Assembly (NCBI GenBank): GCA_016197155.1
Contig: JACPWF010000016.1
Location: forward strand, 1 to 44,542
Reading direction: 5' to 3'
DNA: 44,542 nt
Source: Candidatus Omnitrophota bacterium
GTDB taxonomy: Bacteria > Omnitrophota > Gorgyraeia > 2-02-FULL-51-18
Under the pieces are notes generated by a model. It saw only the letters and a list, made by a program, of their open reading frames with translations. It did no database searches and was not told where the DNA came from. The position numbers were made by a program, and so were the translations under genes. This document shows positions 36,462-44,542 of the stretch, one piece after another; position 1 is the first letter of the stretch; the number at the start of each line of letters is the position of its first letter.

Positions 36462-37265
36462 ATGAGATCGCTGCGGGAGTTGATGGATTTGGAAGGCCGC
36501 GTGGCTCTCATCACCGGTGGAGGTGGCCATCTTGGTTCTGCTATGGGCGACGCACTTGCGGAACTCGGCGCAACAATCGTTGTGCTCGACTCTGCACCCG
36601 ATGTATGTGTCCAGACTGCAACCCGTATCCACGAGACTTTCAGTGTCGAGACCTTACCCCTAGTGATCGACCTCGCAGACGAAGCAGCCGTACGATCCGT
36701 CCCGGGGCGGATCTTGGATCGCCTAGGACGACTTGATATTCTGGTTAACTGCGCTGCGCTAGTTGGGACCTCGGAGCTTAAGGGATGGGCGGTATCCTTT
36801 GCGGAACAGCGCTCTGATACCTGGAGACGAGCGCTGGAAGTAAATCTGACAGCGCCCTTTGTACTGGTACAGGCATGTGCAGAAGCCCTAGCGAGATCCC
36901 GACATGGGTCGGTGATCAATATCGGCTCGATTTACGGGATTGTTGGTCCGGATATGAGCCTATACGAAAATACCTCTCTCGGGTTGCCAGCCGCATACTC
37001 TGCAACCAAAGCTGGCCTTATTCAACTAAGTCGATGGCTGGCGACGGTACTTGCCCCTAAGGTACGCGTAAATTCGATCACCCTCGGTGGTGTCTGGAGG
37101 AACCAGCCTGAAGCATTTCATCGACGCTATGTCGCTCGGACTCCTCTAGGGCGGATGGCTACAGAAGAAGACATCAAAGGAGCCACCGCCTATCTGGCAA
37201 GCGATCTATCCCTTTATGTGACGGGCGAAAACCTTGTCCTAGATGGTGGGTGGACTGCATGGTGA
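36462..37265 (+). CDS. ptmA: SDR oxidoreductase, PtmA-like
   Basis: 'RVALITGGGGHLGSAMGDALAELGATIVVLD', 'VINIGSIYGIVGPDMSLYENTSLGLPAAYSATKAG'. Confidence 0.85.
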   Translation: MRSLRELMDLEGRVALITGGGGHLGSAMGDALAELGATIVVLDSAPDVCVQTATRIHETFSVETLPLVIDLADEAAVRSVPGRILDRLGRLDILVNCAALVGTSELKGWAVSFAEQRSDTWRRALEVNLTAPFVLVQACAEALARSRHGSVINIGSIYGIVGPDMSLYENTSLGLPAAYSATKAGLIQLSRWLATVLAPKVRVNSITLGGVWRNQPEAFHRRYVARTPLGRMATEEDIKGATAYLASDLSLYVTGENLVLDGGWTAW

Positions 37266-38311
37266 CGGGCATCAATATTGCGGGGCGAGCAGTCGGGCTA
37301 AGACATCCCTGCTATATCATTGCTGAGGCGGGCGTAAACCATAACGGCAACCTCAATATGGCTTACCAGCTGGTTGATATAGCTGCAAGTGCCGGTGCTG
37401 ACGCGGTGAAATTCCAGACCTTCAAGGCCGAACGGCTGGTTACTAATAATGCCCCGAAAGCCGGTTACCAACGCCAGAACACCGATGCGTCTGAATCATC
37501 GCTCGAGATGCTGCGCAGGCTGGAACTAGGTCAAGACGCACACCGCGATCTCATGGCGTACTGCCGCCAGAAGGAAATCACTTTCCTGTCTACCCCATTC
37601 GACGAAGAGAGTGCTGATTTTTTGGCTGATTCGGACATGGCTGCGTTCAAAATTCCGTCGGGCGAAATAACCAACCTCCCTTTTCTGGCTCACGTAGCCC
37701 GAAAAGGCAAACCTCTACTCGTCTCCACCGGAATGTCCTACTTGGGTGAGGTCGAAATCGCTGTACGCACTATCGAAGAAGCCGGGAACTCCGAATTGAT
37801 ATTGTTGCATTGCGTTAGTAATTACCCAGCAAACCCTGCGTCGGCAAACCTGAGGGTACTGGATACCATGGCAAAGGCTTTCGGAGTCCCGGTCGGATAT
37901 TCGGACCATACGACCAGTAACGAAGTACCCATAGCCGCAGTTGCGCTCGGGGCGTGTGTCATCGAGAAGCACTTTACTCTGGACCATCATCTTCCCGGTC
38001 CCGATCACCGGGCCTCTCTGGAGCCAGACGAACTAGCTGCACTCGTAAAGAGTATCCGCACAATAGAAGCCGCGCTAGGCTGCGGTCGCAAGGAGCCCGC
38101 AGCCGGCGAAGCAGAGACGGCTGCTGTGGCTCGCAGGAGTATAGTAACTGCCCGCGACCTTCCCGCTGGCACCACCCTGACTAAGGAGATGATCGCCCTT
38201 AGGCGGCCTGGCACTGGGTTACCACCGGCCATGCATCCCTACCTGATCGGCCGTACGGTGCGTATACACCTACCTGCTGGCACACTCATATCGCTGGAAA
38301 TGCTGGCATGA
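37259..38311 (+). CDS. legI: N-acetylneuraminate/N,N'-diacetyllegionaminate synthase
   Basis: 'CYIIAEAGVNHNGNLNMAYQLVDIAASAGADAVKFQTFKAE', 'STPFDEESADFL', 'FKIPSGEITNLPFL', 'GYSDHT', 'IEKHFTLDHHLPGPDH', C-terminal SAF 'RSIVTARDLPAGTTLT'. Confidence 0.95.
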   Translation: MVTGINIAGRAVGLRHPCYIIAEAGVNHNGNLNMAYQLVDIAASAGADAVKFQTFKAERLVTNNAPKAGYQRQNTDASESSLEMLRRLELGQDAHRDLMAYCRQKEITFLSTPFDEESADFLADSDMAAFKIPSGEITNLPFLAHVARKGKPLLVSTGMSYLGEVEIAVRTIEEAGNSELILLHCVSNYPANPASANLRVLDTMAKAFGVPVGYSDHTTSNEVPIAAVALGACVIEKHFTLDHHLPGPDHRASLEPDELAALVKSIRTIEAALGCGRKEPAAGEAETAAVARRSIVTARDLPAGTTLTKEMIALRRPGTGLPPAMHPYLIGRTVRIHLPAGTLISLEMLA

Positions 38312-39465
38312 GAACCTTCGGAGTTGTAACTGTTTCCCGCTCAGATTACGGAATCTATTTGCCGATTTTGCGGAAGATTTGCTCGGAACCGGATCTGCAA
38401 CTTCATCTAATCGCTTCGGGAATGCATCTTTCCCCAGAATTTGGGCTCACAGTTAGCAGTATAGAGACCGATGGTTTCGAAGTAGCAGAACGAATGGAGA
38501 TGCTGCTCTCATCAGATACTCCTGAAGGGATCTCAAAATCGGTAGGCCTCGGTTTGATTGGGTTTTCTCAATTGTTCAGCCGTTTTCGCCCAGATATACT
38601 GATCGTGCTAGGAGACCGGTTTGAAATGCATGCCGCAGCTCTTGCTGCCCTGCCATTCAAGATTCCGGTTGCACATATTCACGGCGGTGAAATCACCCAG
38701 GGTGCCATCGACGATGCTCTAAGGCACTCCATCACCAAACTCAGCCACCTACACTTCGTATCCACAGAGGAATATAGTCGCAGAGTACGCCAACTTGGCG
38801 AAGAACCCTGGCGGGTCTGCGTGTCCGGAGCGCCTAGTTTAGACAACTTAAACATAGTTGAAATACTTAGCCCATCACAGATTGAAACTAGGTTTGGCGT
38901 CTGCCTGAAACATCCGCCATTACTCGTAACTTTTCATCCAGTGACGCTTGAGTATGAACAGGCTGAATGGCAGGCAAATGAGTTGCTGGCTGCGTTATCA
39001 GAATGCGGCTTGCCGATTATTTTCACTATGCCAAACGCTGACACCGGGAACAGTATCATTCGACAGAAGATTTCCGAGTACCAACATGGCCGTACTGATG
39101 TATGGAGTTTGGAGAGCATGGGCACGCAGGGCTACTTCGGATTGATGCGTATTGCAGCCGCGATGATAGGCAACTCGTCTAGTGGGATCATTGAAGCCCC
39201 CTCTTTCGGTCTACCCGTAGTTAACATCGGCACAAGGCAGGCGGGACGTGTTAGAGCTGCCAATGTGCTTGACGTGGGCTGCGAACGCCGAGAAATCCTT
39301 AATGGTATTGCCAAGGCACTTTCCCCAACATTCCGGGAAAGTCTTTGCAATTTGCGCAACCCCTATGGCGATGGACAAGCGGCAGATAGGATCGTGCAGA
39401 AACTTAAGACTATTCCACTAGGTCCGTCTTTAGTCCAAAAAAAGTTTTGCGATTTACAGGTGTGA
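38308..39465 (+). CDS. legG: Hydrolysing UDP-GlcNAc/diNAcBac 2-epimerase (NeuC/LegG family)
   Basis: 'VVTVSRSDYGIYLPILRKI', 'ILIVLGDRFEMHAAALAALPFKIPVAHIHGGEITQGAIDDALRHSITKLSHLHF', 'MIGNSSSGIIEAPSFGLPVVNIGTRQAGR'. Confidence 0.95.
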   Translation: MRTFGVVTVSRSDYGIYLPILRKICSEPDLQLHLIASGMHLSPEFGLTVSSIETDGFEVAERMEMLLSSDTPEGISKSVGLGLIGFSQLFSRFRPDILIVLGDRFEMHAAALAALPFKIPVAHIHGGEITQGAIDDALRHSITKLSHLHFVSTEEYSRRVRQLGEEPWRVCVSGAPSLDNLNIVEILSPSQIETRFGVCLKHPPLLVTFHPVTLEYEQAEWQANELLAALSECGLPIIFTMPNADTGNSIIRQKISEYQHGRTDVWSLESMGTQGYFGLMRIAAAMIGNSSSGIIEAPSFGLPVVNIGTRQAGRVRAANVLDVGCERREILNGIAKALSPTFRESLCNLRNPYGDGQAADRIVQKLKTIPLGPSLVQKKFCDLQV

Positions 39466-39484
39466 CGGTACCCTGGAGTGCCAC

Positions 39485-40138
39485 ATGGTTAAGGTCTGTG
39501 TAATCTTGGGGGGCGGTGGACATTCCCGAGTGTTAATTGAGTGCATTCAGGCCAGTGGATGCGCTCAAATCGCAGGTATTCTAGATGCAGAACCAGCTAG
39601 TTGGGGGCAAATAATACAGGACATCCCGGTACTTGGGGGAGACGATCTGTTATCGGAAATGCTGATCAGAGGAAGCAACTGTTTTACGGTCGGAAAAGGA
39701 AGCGTCGGTGATGCCGATCCTCGGAGGAGGTTGTATGAATTGGGACTGAAAAATGGACTGGAGCCCTTGACTGTCATTCATCCATCTGCCTACTGCTCTA
39801 CATGGGCGAAGGTGGGACCCGGCGGACAGCTTTTTCCGGGAAGTATCGTTAATGCCGGGGCAGGGTTGGGCTGTAATGTGATCGTTAACAGTGGCGCCAT
39901 TGTGGAGCACGACTGCAAAATCGGTGATCATGTCCACATTGCTACGGGAGCAAAACTCGCTGGTGCTGTCCATGTGGAAGCAGGAGCTCATATTGGCATT
40001 GGGGCAACGGTCCGGCAAGGGATAACAATTGGGGAGTGTGCAATCGTGGGGGCCGGTGCTGTCGTTGTCGAGAATGTACCCTCCGCAGTCGTTGTCTTCG
40101 GGGTACCTGCCCGCCAACACCAAAAGGTGGCCATGTGA
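39485..40138 (+). CDS. NeuD-family acetyltransferase
   Basis: 'VCVILGGGGHSRVLIECIQASG' N-domain; left-handed beta-helix repeats 'HVHIATGAKLAGAVHVEAGAHIGIGATVRQGITIGECAIVGAGAVV'. Confidence 0.92.
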   Translation: MVKVCVILGGGGHSRVLIECIQASGCAQIAGILDAEPASWGQIIQDIPVLGGDDLLSEMLIRGSNCFTVGKGSVGDADPRRRLYELGLKNGLEPLTVIHPSAYCSTWAKVGPGGQLFPGSIVNAGAGLGCNVIVNSGAIVEHDCKIGDHVHIATGAKLAGAVHVEAGAHIGIGATVRQGITIGECAIVGAGAVVVENVPSAVVVFGVPARQHQKVAM

Positions 40139-40189
40139 ATGTCCGTAGTATGTCCTCTATAGCCCAGTTTCGTCGCCGCCAGCGCTAAT

Positions 40190-41254
40190 ATGCATAACAT
40201 CAGACCTTTATTTCTTCATCTTGAGGATACTATTCGTACGGCTATAGCGACGATCCAACGCGGAGCGATCGGCATCGCCTTGGTGGTAGATGTCAACGAT
40301 CGCCTCGTTGCCACCATGACTGATGGCGATGTGCGGCGAGCCATACTTGGTGAAGTAGATTTGAACCAAAGCCTTCACCGGTTGCTGGCTAGTCGCCCGG
40401 AGCCATATCGCACCCCCATTGTTGCGCCGGTCAACACACCAGAGGAGGAACTGTTGGGTCTGTTGCAGGAGAAACGCCTGCGGCATATCCCCCTACTAGA
40501 TACCGATGGCCGAGTTGTGGAGTTGGCGTTGCTTAGTGAGTTGATAATGGATAGACCACCCAAACTTGCGGCAGTAGTGATGGCAGGCGGATTGGGACAG
40601 CGTCTGCGCCCACTCACCGAAGATGTGCCCAAGCCGATGTTGCTGGTGGGAGACCGGCCACTATTGGAGTTGATAATCGAGCAACTTAGTGGTTCGGGGA
40701 TTCATAAGGTGAATATTACCACCCACTACAAACCGGAGAAAATCACTGAGCACTTTGGCGACGGCAGAACCTTTGGGGTAGAGTTAAATTACGTCAACGA
40801 AGAGCAACCCTTGGGCACAGCCGGCGCTCTGGGCCTGATGAAGGAGTCCGAGGAACCCCTGCTGGTGATCAACGGGGATATCCTGACCCGGATCGACTTT
40901 CGTGCCTTGCTGGCCTACCACCACGATCACCAAGCCGACCTGACCGTGGCCGTGCGCAAGTATGACCTGAAGGTGCCCTACGGAGTGATCGAGTGTGATG
41001 GGCCAATGATTCGCAGGTTGAGGGAGAAGCCGGTGGTCAGCTTCTTTGTCAATGCCGGGGTTTATCTACTCCAGCCGGGAGTCCGCCGTTTGATCAACAA
41101 CGGCGAGCGGCTCGACATGACCGACCTCATTCAGCGCTTGCTGGATGCCGGTCGGCCCGTGGTTAGCTTTCCCGTCTTGGAATACTGGTTGGATATCGGC
41201 CAACTCGCCGACTACGAACAAGCCCAGGAAGACCTAAGGAAGGGCAAACTCTAG
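40190..41254 (+). CDS. ptmE: CBS-domain sugar-phosphate nucleotidyltransferase, PtmE-like
   Basis: N-terminal CBS 'GIALVVDVNDRLVATMTDGDVRRAIL'; 'AVVMAGGLGQRLRPLTEDVPKPMLLVGDRPLLELIIEQL', 'LLVINGDILTRIDF'. Confidence 0.92.
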   Translation: MHNIRPLFLHLEDTIRTAIATIQRGAIGIALVVDVNDRLVATMTDGDVRRAILGEVDLNQSLHRLLASRPEPYRTPIVAPVNTPEEELLGLLQEKRLRHIPLLDTDGRVVELALLSELIMDRPPKLAAVVMAGGLGQRLRPLTEDVPKPMLLVGDRPLLELIIEQLSGSGIHKVNITTHYKPEKITEHFGDGRTFGVELNYVNEEQPLGTAGALGLMKESEEPLLVINGDILTRIDFRALLAYHHDHQADLTVAVRKYDLKVPYGVIECDGPMIRRLREKPVVSFFVNAGVYLLQPGVRRLINNGERLDMTDLIQRLLDAGRPVVSFPVLEYWLDIGQLADYEQAQEDLRKGKL

Positions 41255-41255
41255 G

Positions 41256-42239
41256 GTGGACTGGCGCGGCAAGAAGGTCTTGGTTACCGGGGCTGGAGGG
41301 TTCATCGGCAGTCACCTCGCCGAAGCTCTGGTGCACGCCGGGGCTAAGACCAAGGCCCTGATACACTATAATGCCTTGGGCAACATCGGTTGGCTAGCGA
41401 CCTCGGACTGCCGGAACGATATCGAGATTGTCACTGGTGATGTCTGCGACCAAGGCAGTGTGAGAGAGGCGGTGCGTGGGGCAGAGGTGGTCTTTCATCT
41501 GGCGGCGCTGATTGCGATTCCCTATTCCTATCGCGCCCCAGAGTCCTACGTACGCACCAACATTCAGGGGACCCTGAATGTGCTGCAGGCAGCGCGTGAA
41601 CTGAGGGTTGAGCGGTTGGTCCATACCTCGACCAGTGAGGTTTATGGCACCGCCCAGTATGTGCCCATCGATGAGAACCACCCCCTACAAGGGCAATCAC
41701 CCTACGCAGCAAGCAAAATCGGTGCAGACAAATTTGCCGAAGCCTTCTATTGCTCTTTCGATCTCCCCGTGGTTACTGTGCGTCCGTTCAATGCTTTTGG
41801 GCCTCGCCAGTCTGCCCGGGCAGTGATCCCGACCATCATCACCCAATACCTGAATCAGGGCGTGGTGAAACTGGGACGCCTGACTCCTACGCGCGATCTA
41901 AATTTCGTCGGCAATACCGTTGATGGATTCATGCGGGCCGCACTGGTGCCAGAAGCAATAGGTAACGTGATCAACCTGGGCTCTGGTAGGGAAATCAGCA
42001 TCGGCGACTTGGCTCAGTTGATTGGGCGGCTTGTCGGTGGAGAAATTCTCATTGAGGAAGAGCAACAGCGCATGCGGCCGGGAAAGAGCGAGGTGGAACG
42101 GTTGTTGGCGGATCCCACCCGGGCACGGGCACTCCTGGGCTGGGAGCCTCAGGTAACCTTAGAGGATGGTTTGAGCCTCACTATCGATTGGGTTCGACAG
42201 AACCTCGATCGCTACCAACCCGGAGCCTATATCCTTTGA
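41256..42239 (+). CDS. legB: NAD-dependent 4,6-dehydratase, LegB-like
   Basis: 'KVLVTGAGGFIGSHLAEALVHAGAKTKALIHYNALGNIGWL', 'IAIPYSYRAPESYVRTNIQGTLNVLQAAR', 'HTSTSEVYGTAQYVPIDE'. Confidence 0.92.
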   Translation: MDWRGKKVLVTGAGGFIGSHLAEALVHAGAKTKALIHYNALGNIGWLATSDCRNDIEIVTGDVCDQGSVREAVRGAEVVFHLAALIAIPYSYRAPESYVRTNIQGTLNVLQAARELRVERLVHTSTSEVYGTAQYVPIDENHPLQGQSPYAASKIGADKFAEAFYCSFDLPVVTVRPFNAFGPRQSARAVIPTIITQYLNQGVVKLGRLTPTRDLNFVGNTVDGFMRAALVPEAIGNVINLGSGREISIGDLAQLIGRLVGGEILIEEEQQRMRPGKSEVERLLADPTRARALLGWEPQVTLEDGLSLTIDWVRQNLDRYQPGAYIL

Positions 42240-43417
42240 TGCTCGCTGGTGCAGGACCCGACCACTCTCATTTCACTCCGCTCTGTGTTCCTGAGATCCG
42301 GGGCAACGAATGGAAATATGTCAAGCAGTGCCTCGACGAGGGTTGGGTGTCGTCGGTCGGGGCATTTGTGGTTCGCTTTGAACAAGAGCTAGCTCAACGC
42401 ACCGGCGCCAGGTTTGGGATAGCAACGTCGAGTGGCACTGCTGCGCTGCATATTGCCCTTTTGGTGGCCGGCGTTGAACCAGAAGATGAGGTTATCGTCT
42501 CAGGCCTGACCTTTATTGCCCCAGCCAACGCTGTCCGCTATGTGGGTGCCTGGCCCGTCTTTGTGGATGCCGAGCCAGAGTTCTGGCAGATGGACCCGGA
42601 AAGACTTCTCGATTTCCTGGAGCGGCGGTGTGTGTGGCGGAATGGCGCATTGCAGAACCGGGAAAGCGGCCGTCGGGTAAGAGCGATATTGCCGGTGCAT
42701 ATACTGGGACACCCCGTGGATATGGACCCAATCCTCGAAGCCGTTCGCCGTTATGATCTGGTGGTTGTCGAGGATGCAACCGAGAGCCTGGGTGCGACCT
42801 ATCGCGGCAGGAAGGTCGGCCACCTGGGGGATATTTCCTGCTTCAGCTTCAACGGCAATAAGGTAATCACCACCGGTGGCGGTGGCATCATCCTCACCGA
42901 CCGGGAGGACTGGGCAGAGCGAGCGCGTCACTTGACCACTCAAGCCAAGAGCGATCCTACCGAGTACATCCACAACGAAATTGGCTTCAACTACCGGCTA
43001 ACTAATCTACAGGCGGCAGTGGGAGTGGCTCAACTGGAGTTGCTCGATGACTACGTCGCTGCCAAGCGGCAGATCGCAGCGCGCTACCACGAAGGGTTGG
43101 CGAGAGTTCGTGGAATCCTGTTGCCCCGGGAGGCAGCCTGGGCAGAGTCGATTTGGTGGTTATACACAATCCAAGTTCGGGGAACCGAAGCCGGCATCGG
43201 CAGCAGAGACCTGATGCGGATACTCCAGGCTGTGGGGATTGAATCACGACCCCTTTGGCAACCCCTGCATCTGAGTCCGGCTCACGCTGGTGCCAATGAC
43301 CAATGCTGCACCGTAGCAGAAGACCTCTATCGGGAAGGACTCAGTCTACCCAGCTCTGTGGGTTTGTGTCCCGATGAGCAGGACCGGGTGGTGCGTGCCA
43401 TCATTGAGGCTGTGTAG
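42239..43417 (+). CDS. legC: LegC-family aminotransferase
   Basis: 'LCVPEIRGNEWKYVKQCLDEGWVSSVGAFVVRFEQELA', 'VVVEDATESLGATYRGRKVGHLGDISCFSFNGNKVITTGGGG'; ATG 42239 overlaps the legB stop. Confidence 0.94.
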   Translation: MLAGAGPDHSHFTPLCVPEIRGNEWKYVKQCLDEGWVSSVGAFVVRFEQELAQRTGARFGIATSSGTAALHIALLVAGVEPEDEVIVSGLTFIAPANAVRYVGAWPVFVDAEPEFWQMDPERLLDFLERRCVWRNGALQNRESGRRVRAILPVHILGHPVDMDPILEAVRRYDLVVVEDATESLGATYRGRKVGHLGDISCFSFNGNKVITTGGGGIILTDREDWAERARHLTTQAKSDPTEYIHNEIGFNYRLTNLQAAVGVAQLELLDDYVAAKRQIAARYHEGLARVRGILLPREAAWAESIWWLYTIQVRGTEAGIGSRDLMRILQAVGIESRPLWQPLHLSPAHAGANDQCCTVAEDLYREGLSLPSSVGLCPDEQDRVVRAIIEAV

Positions 43418-44067
43418 TGAAACTCTCGCTATCACAGGAGCAACTGGCGGCTTATGTGGACCGGCAGATTGAGCAGTTCTTCCCCGACGGTACCGCCGGG
43501 ATTGGCTGCTATCTGTCCCGGACGCTGGAGCGCGTGGATTACTGTTTCTCGCGGGTCCGCAATAAATATTTCTTGGACGGGGAGCAGACCCTGTTCAATC
43601 ATCTCCATTCTGATCAATACGCCATGTTTCTGTATTTTTTGTCAAACACAGTATGGCGTACCGATGGTAATGCCCGGTTGGCGAGCAAGATCTATGGCCT
43701 CAACAAGGCACTCCATGCGGTGGACCTTTTTTATGAGGTGGAGTTGCCCAGTGCTTTCCTCCTTTCTCACCCGGTAGGTACGGTGTTGGGACGGGGAAAC
43801 TATGCCGATTATTTTGTGGTCTACCAGAACTGCACTGTCGGGTCTAATTTGGATGGAGAGTATCCGGTACTAGAAGAAGGCGTGGTTATGTATGGGGGAT
43901 GTTCGTTGATCGGGCGCTGTCACATACAACAAAACACCTGGATCGCCGCCGGCACCTTGGTGATGGACCGCGACCTTCCTAGAGACCAGGTGGTCTTTGG
44001 GCGACATCCGTTGGTTGCCTCAAAGTCAACTCGGCGGAATGTTCAGGAGCAGTACTTCTTGTCGTGA
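43417..44067 (+). CDS. Hexapeptide-repeat acyltransferase (serine-acetyltransferase/LegH-like)
   Basis: 'GTVLGRGNYADYFVVYQNCTVGSNLDGEYPVLEEGVVMYGGCSLIGRCHIQQNTWIAAGTLVMDRDLP'; TAGTG overlap with legC stop. Confidence 0.8.
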   Translation: MKLSLSQEQLAAYVDRQIEQFFPDGTAGIGCYLSRTLERVDYCFSRVRNKYFLDGEQTLFNHLHSDQYAMFLYFLSNTVWRTDGNARLASKIYGLNKALHAVDLFYEVELPSAFLLSHPVGTVLGRGNYADYFVVYQNCTVGSNLDGEYPVLEEGVVMYGGCSLIGRCHIQQNTWIAAGTLVMDRDLPRDQVVFGRHPLVASKSTRRNVQEQYFLS

Positions 44068-44542
44068 ACAGCCCAGGCATGGTTTTTATGGAAAGGGCAA
44101 CCGCCTGGACGCTAGTTTGCTGGGTCTGGCGCAGACACGTGGGTAGCAGGGAAATTCGCTACTTTGATGCCCCATCCACCGGAGGACGACTGCTGGCCCG
44201 ACTACTGCGAGTGCACTTGCGCCCAGTTGACTATTTCCTGGGAGATCTGCGCACACAGGACGAGAGCGCAACATGGTATCGTCTATACGGTCATGACTTG
44301 ACCCAGATCTGTGATAACATTAGAGCCCGTGAGATCGAGAATAGCCATTTTATCGGTAGCTTAGTCAAAGCTGGACTGGATAGAAAAAGGCTGTTGCTCT
44401 ACCTCGAAAAACGAATCTGGTCGGAGATCAAAGAACAAGCCATACACATCAACGTGGCAGAATGCCACCTGCGCCAGCAGGTGATGGGGAACCATATAAG
44501 ATTTTTCGTTCCCAGGCTCCGTTGGAGCCCTTACTTGGTTGA
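44064..44542 (+). CDS. Partial CDS running off window end, unknown function (not in ORF track)
   Basis: GTG 44064 overlaps the upstream stop (GTGA); open to the window end: VNSPGMVFMERATAWTLVCWVWRRHVGSREIRYFDAPSTGGRLLARLLRVHLRPVDYFLGDLRTQDESATWYRLYG... Confidence 0.65.
   Translation, partial: MNSPGMVFMERATAWTLVCWVWRRHVGSREIRYFDAPSTGGRLLARLLRVHLRPVDYFLGDLRTQDESATWYRLYGHDLTQICDNIRAREIENSHFIGSLVKAGLDRKRLLLYLEKRIWSEIKEQAIHINVAECHLRQQVMGNHIRFFVPRLRWSPYLV

Noticed and set aside
35963-36919. 318-aa minus-strand ORF opposite legF/ptmA
   Set aside because: Ser/Arg/Thr-rich antisense translation without motifs; the + strand genes are unambiguous
1-44542. tRNA, rRNA, CRISPR arrays, transposases, phage genes
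   Set aside because: None recognised on either strand by eye; gaps are mostly short and no array-like repeat or transposase motif was seen

Overview
Essentially every supportable gene in this 44.5-kb window lies on the + strand. Most stop/start junctions are tight or overlapping (GTGA, TGATG, TAATG), so it reads as one long surface-glycoconjugate (EPS/LPS/S-layer glycan) locus. Left to right it contains: (1) AbiEii-like nucleotidyltransferase genes flanking a MarR-type EPS-associated regulator, which has an 8-bp-arm operator-like palindrome upstream and a hairpin terminator downstream; (2) a NodU/CmcH-type carbamoyltransferase followed by a 59-aa DUF5989-like membrane protein that is missing from the ORF track; (3) a heptose-type activation module (transaldolase, SIS isomerase, GmhB-like phosphatase, HldE/RfaE-like kinase with a disrupted adenylyltransferase domain, SDR epimerase, HAD protein, APH-like kinase); (4) split transketolase subunits, MDR dehydrogenase, SDR, several methyltransferases, WbuC-type cupin, NUDIX and DegT-type aminotransferase; (5) an ACP-centred module (MaoC-SDR fusion, FkbH-like HAD-IIIC protein, acyl carrier protein, GNAT-like acyltransferase, short radical SAM protein); (6) glycosyltransferases (TIGR04372-like, GT2), SDR, DegT aminotransferase, methyltransferase, polytopic membrane protein and ABC exporter; (7) a near-complete legionaminic-acid-type nonulosonate pathway (Gfo/Idh, CMP-NulO synthetase, PtmA-like SDR, LegI/NeuB, LegG/NeuC, NeuD, PtmE, LegB, LegC, hexapeptide acetyltransferase). 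The best candidates for something undescribed are the ACP/FkbH acyl module embedded in a glycan locus and the transketolase-linked sugar-branching module. Several genes show apparent lesions (frameshift, replaced segment, in-frame internal deletions), and one gene has a G10 tract that could be phase-variable. All family assignments come from recognising motifs by eye; no searches were run.
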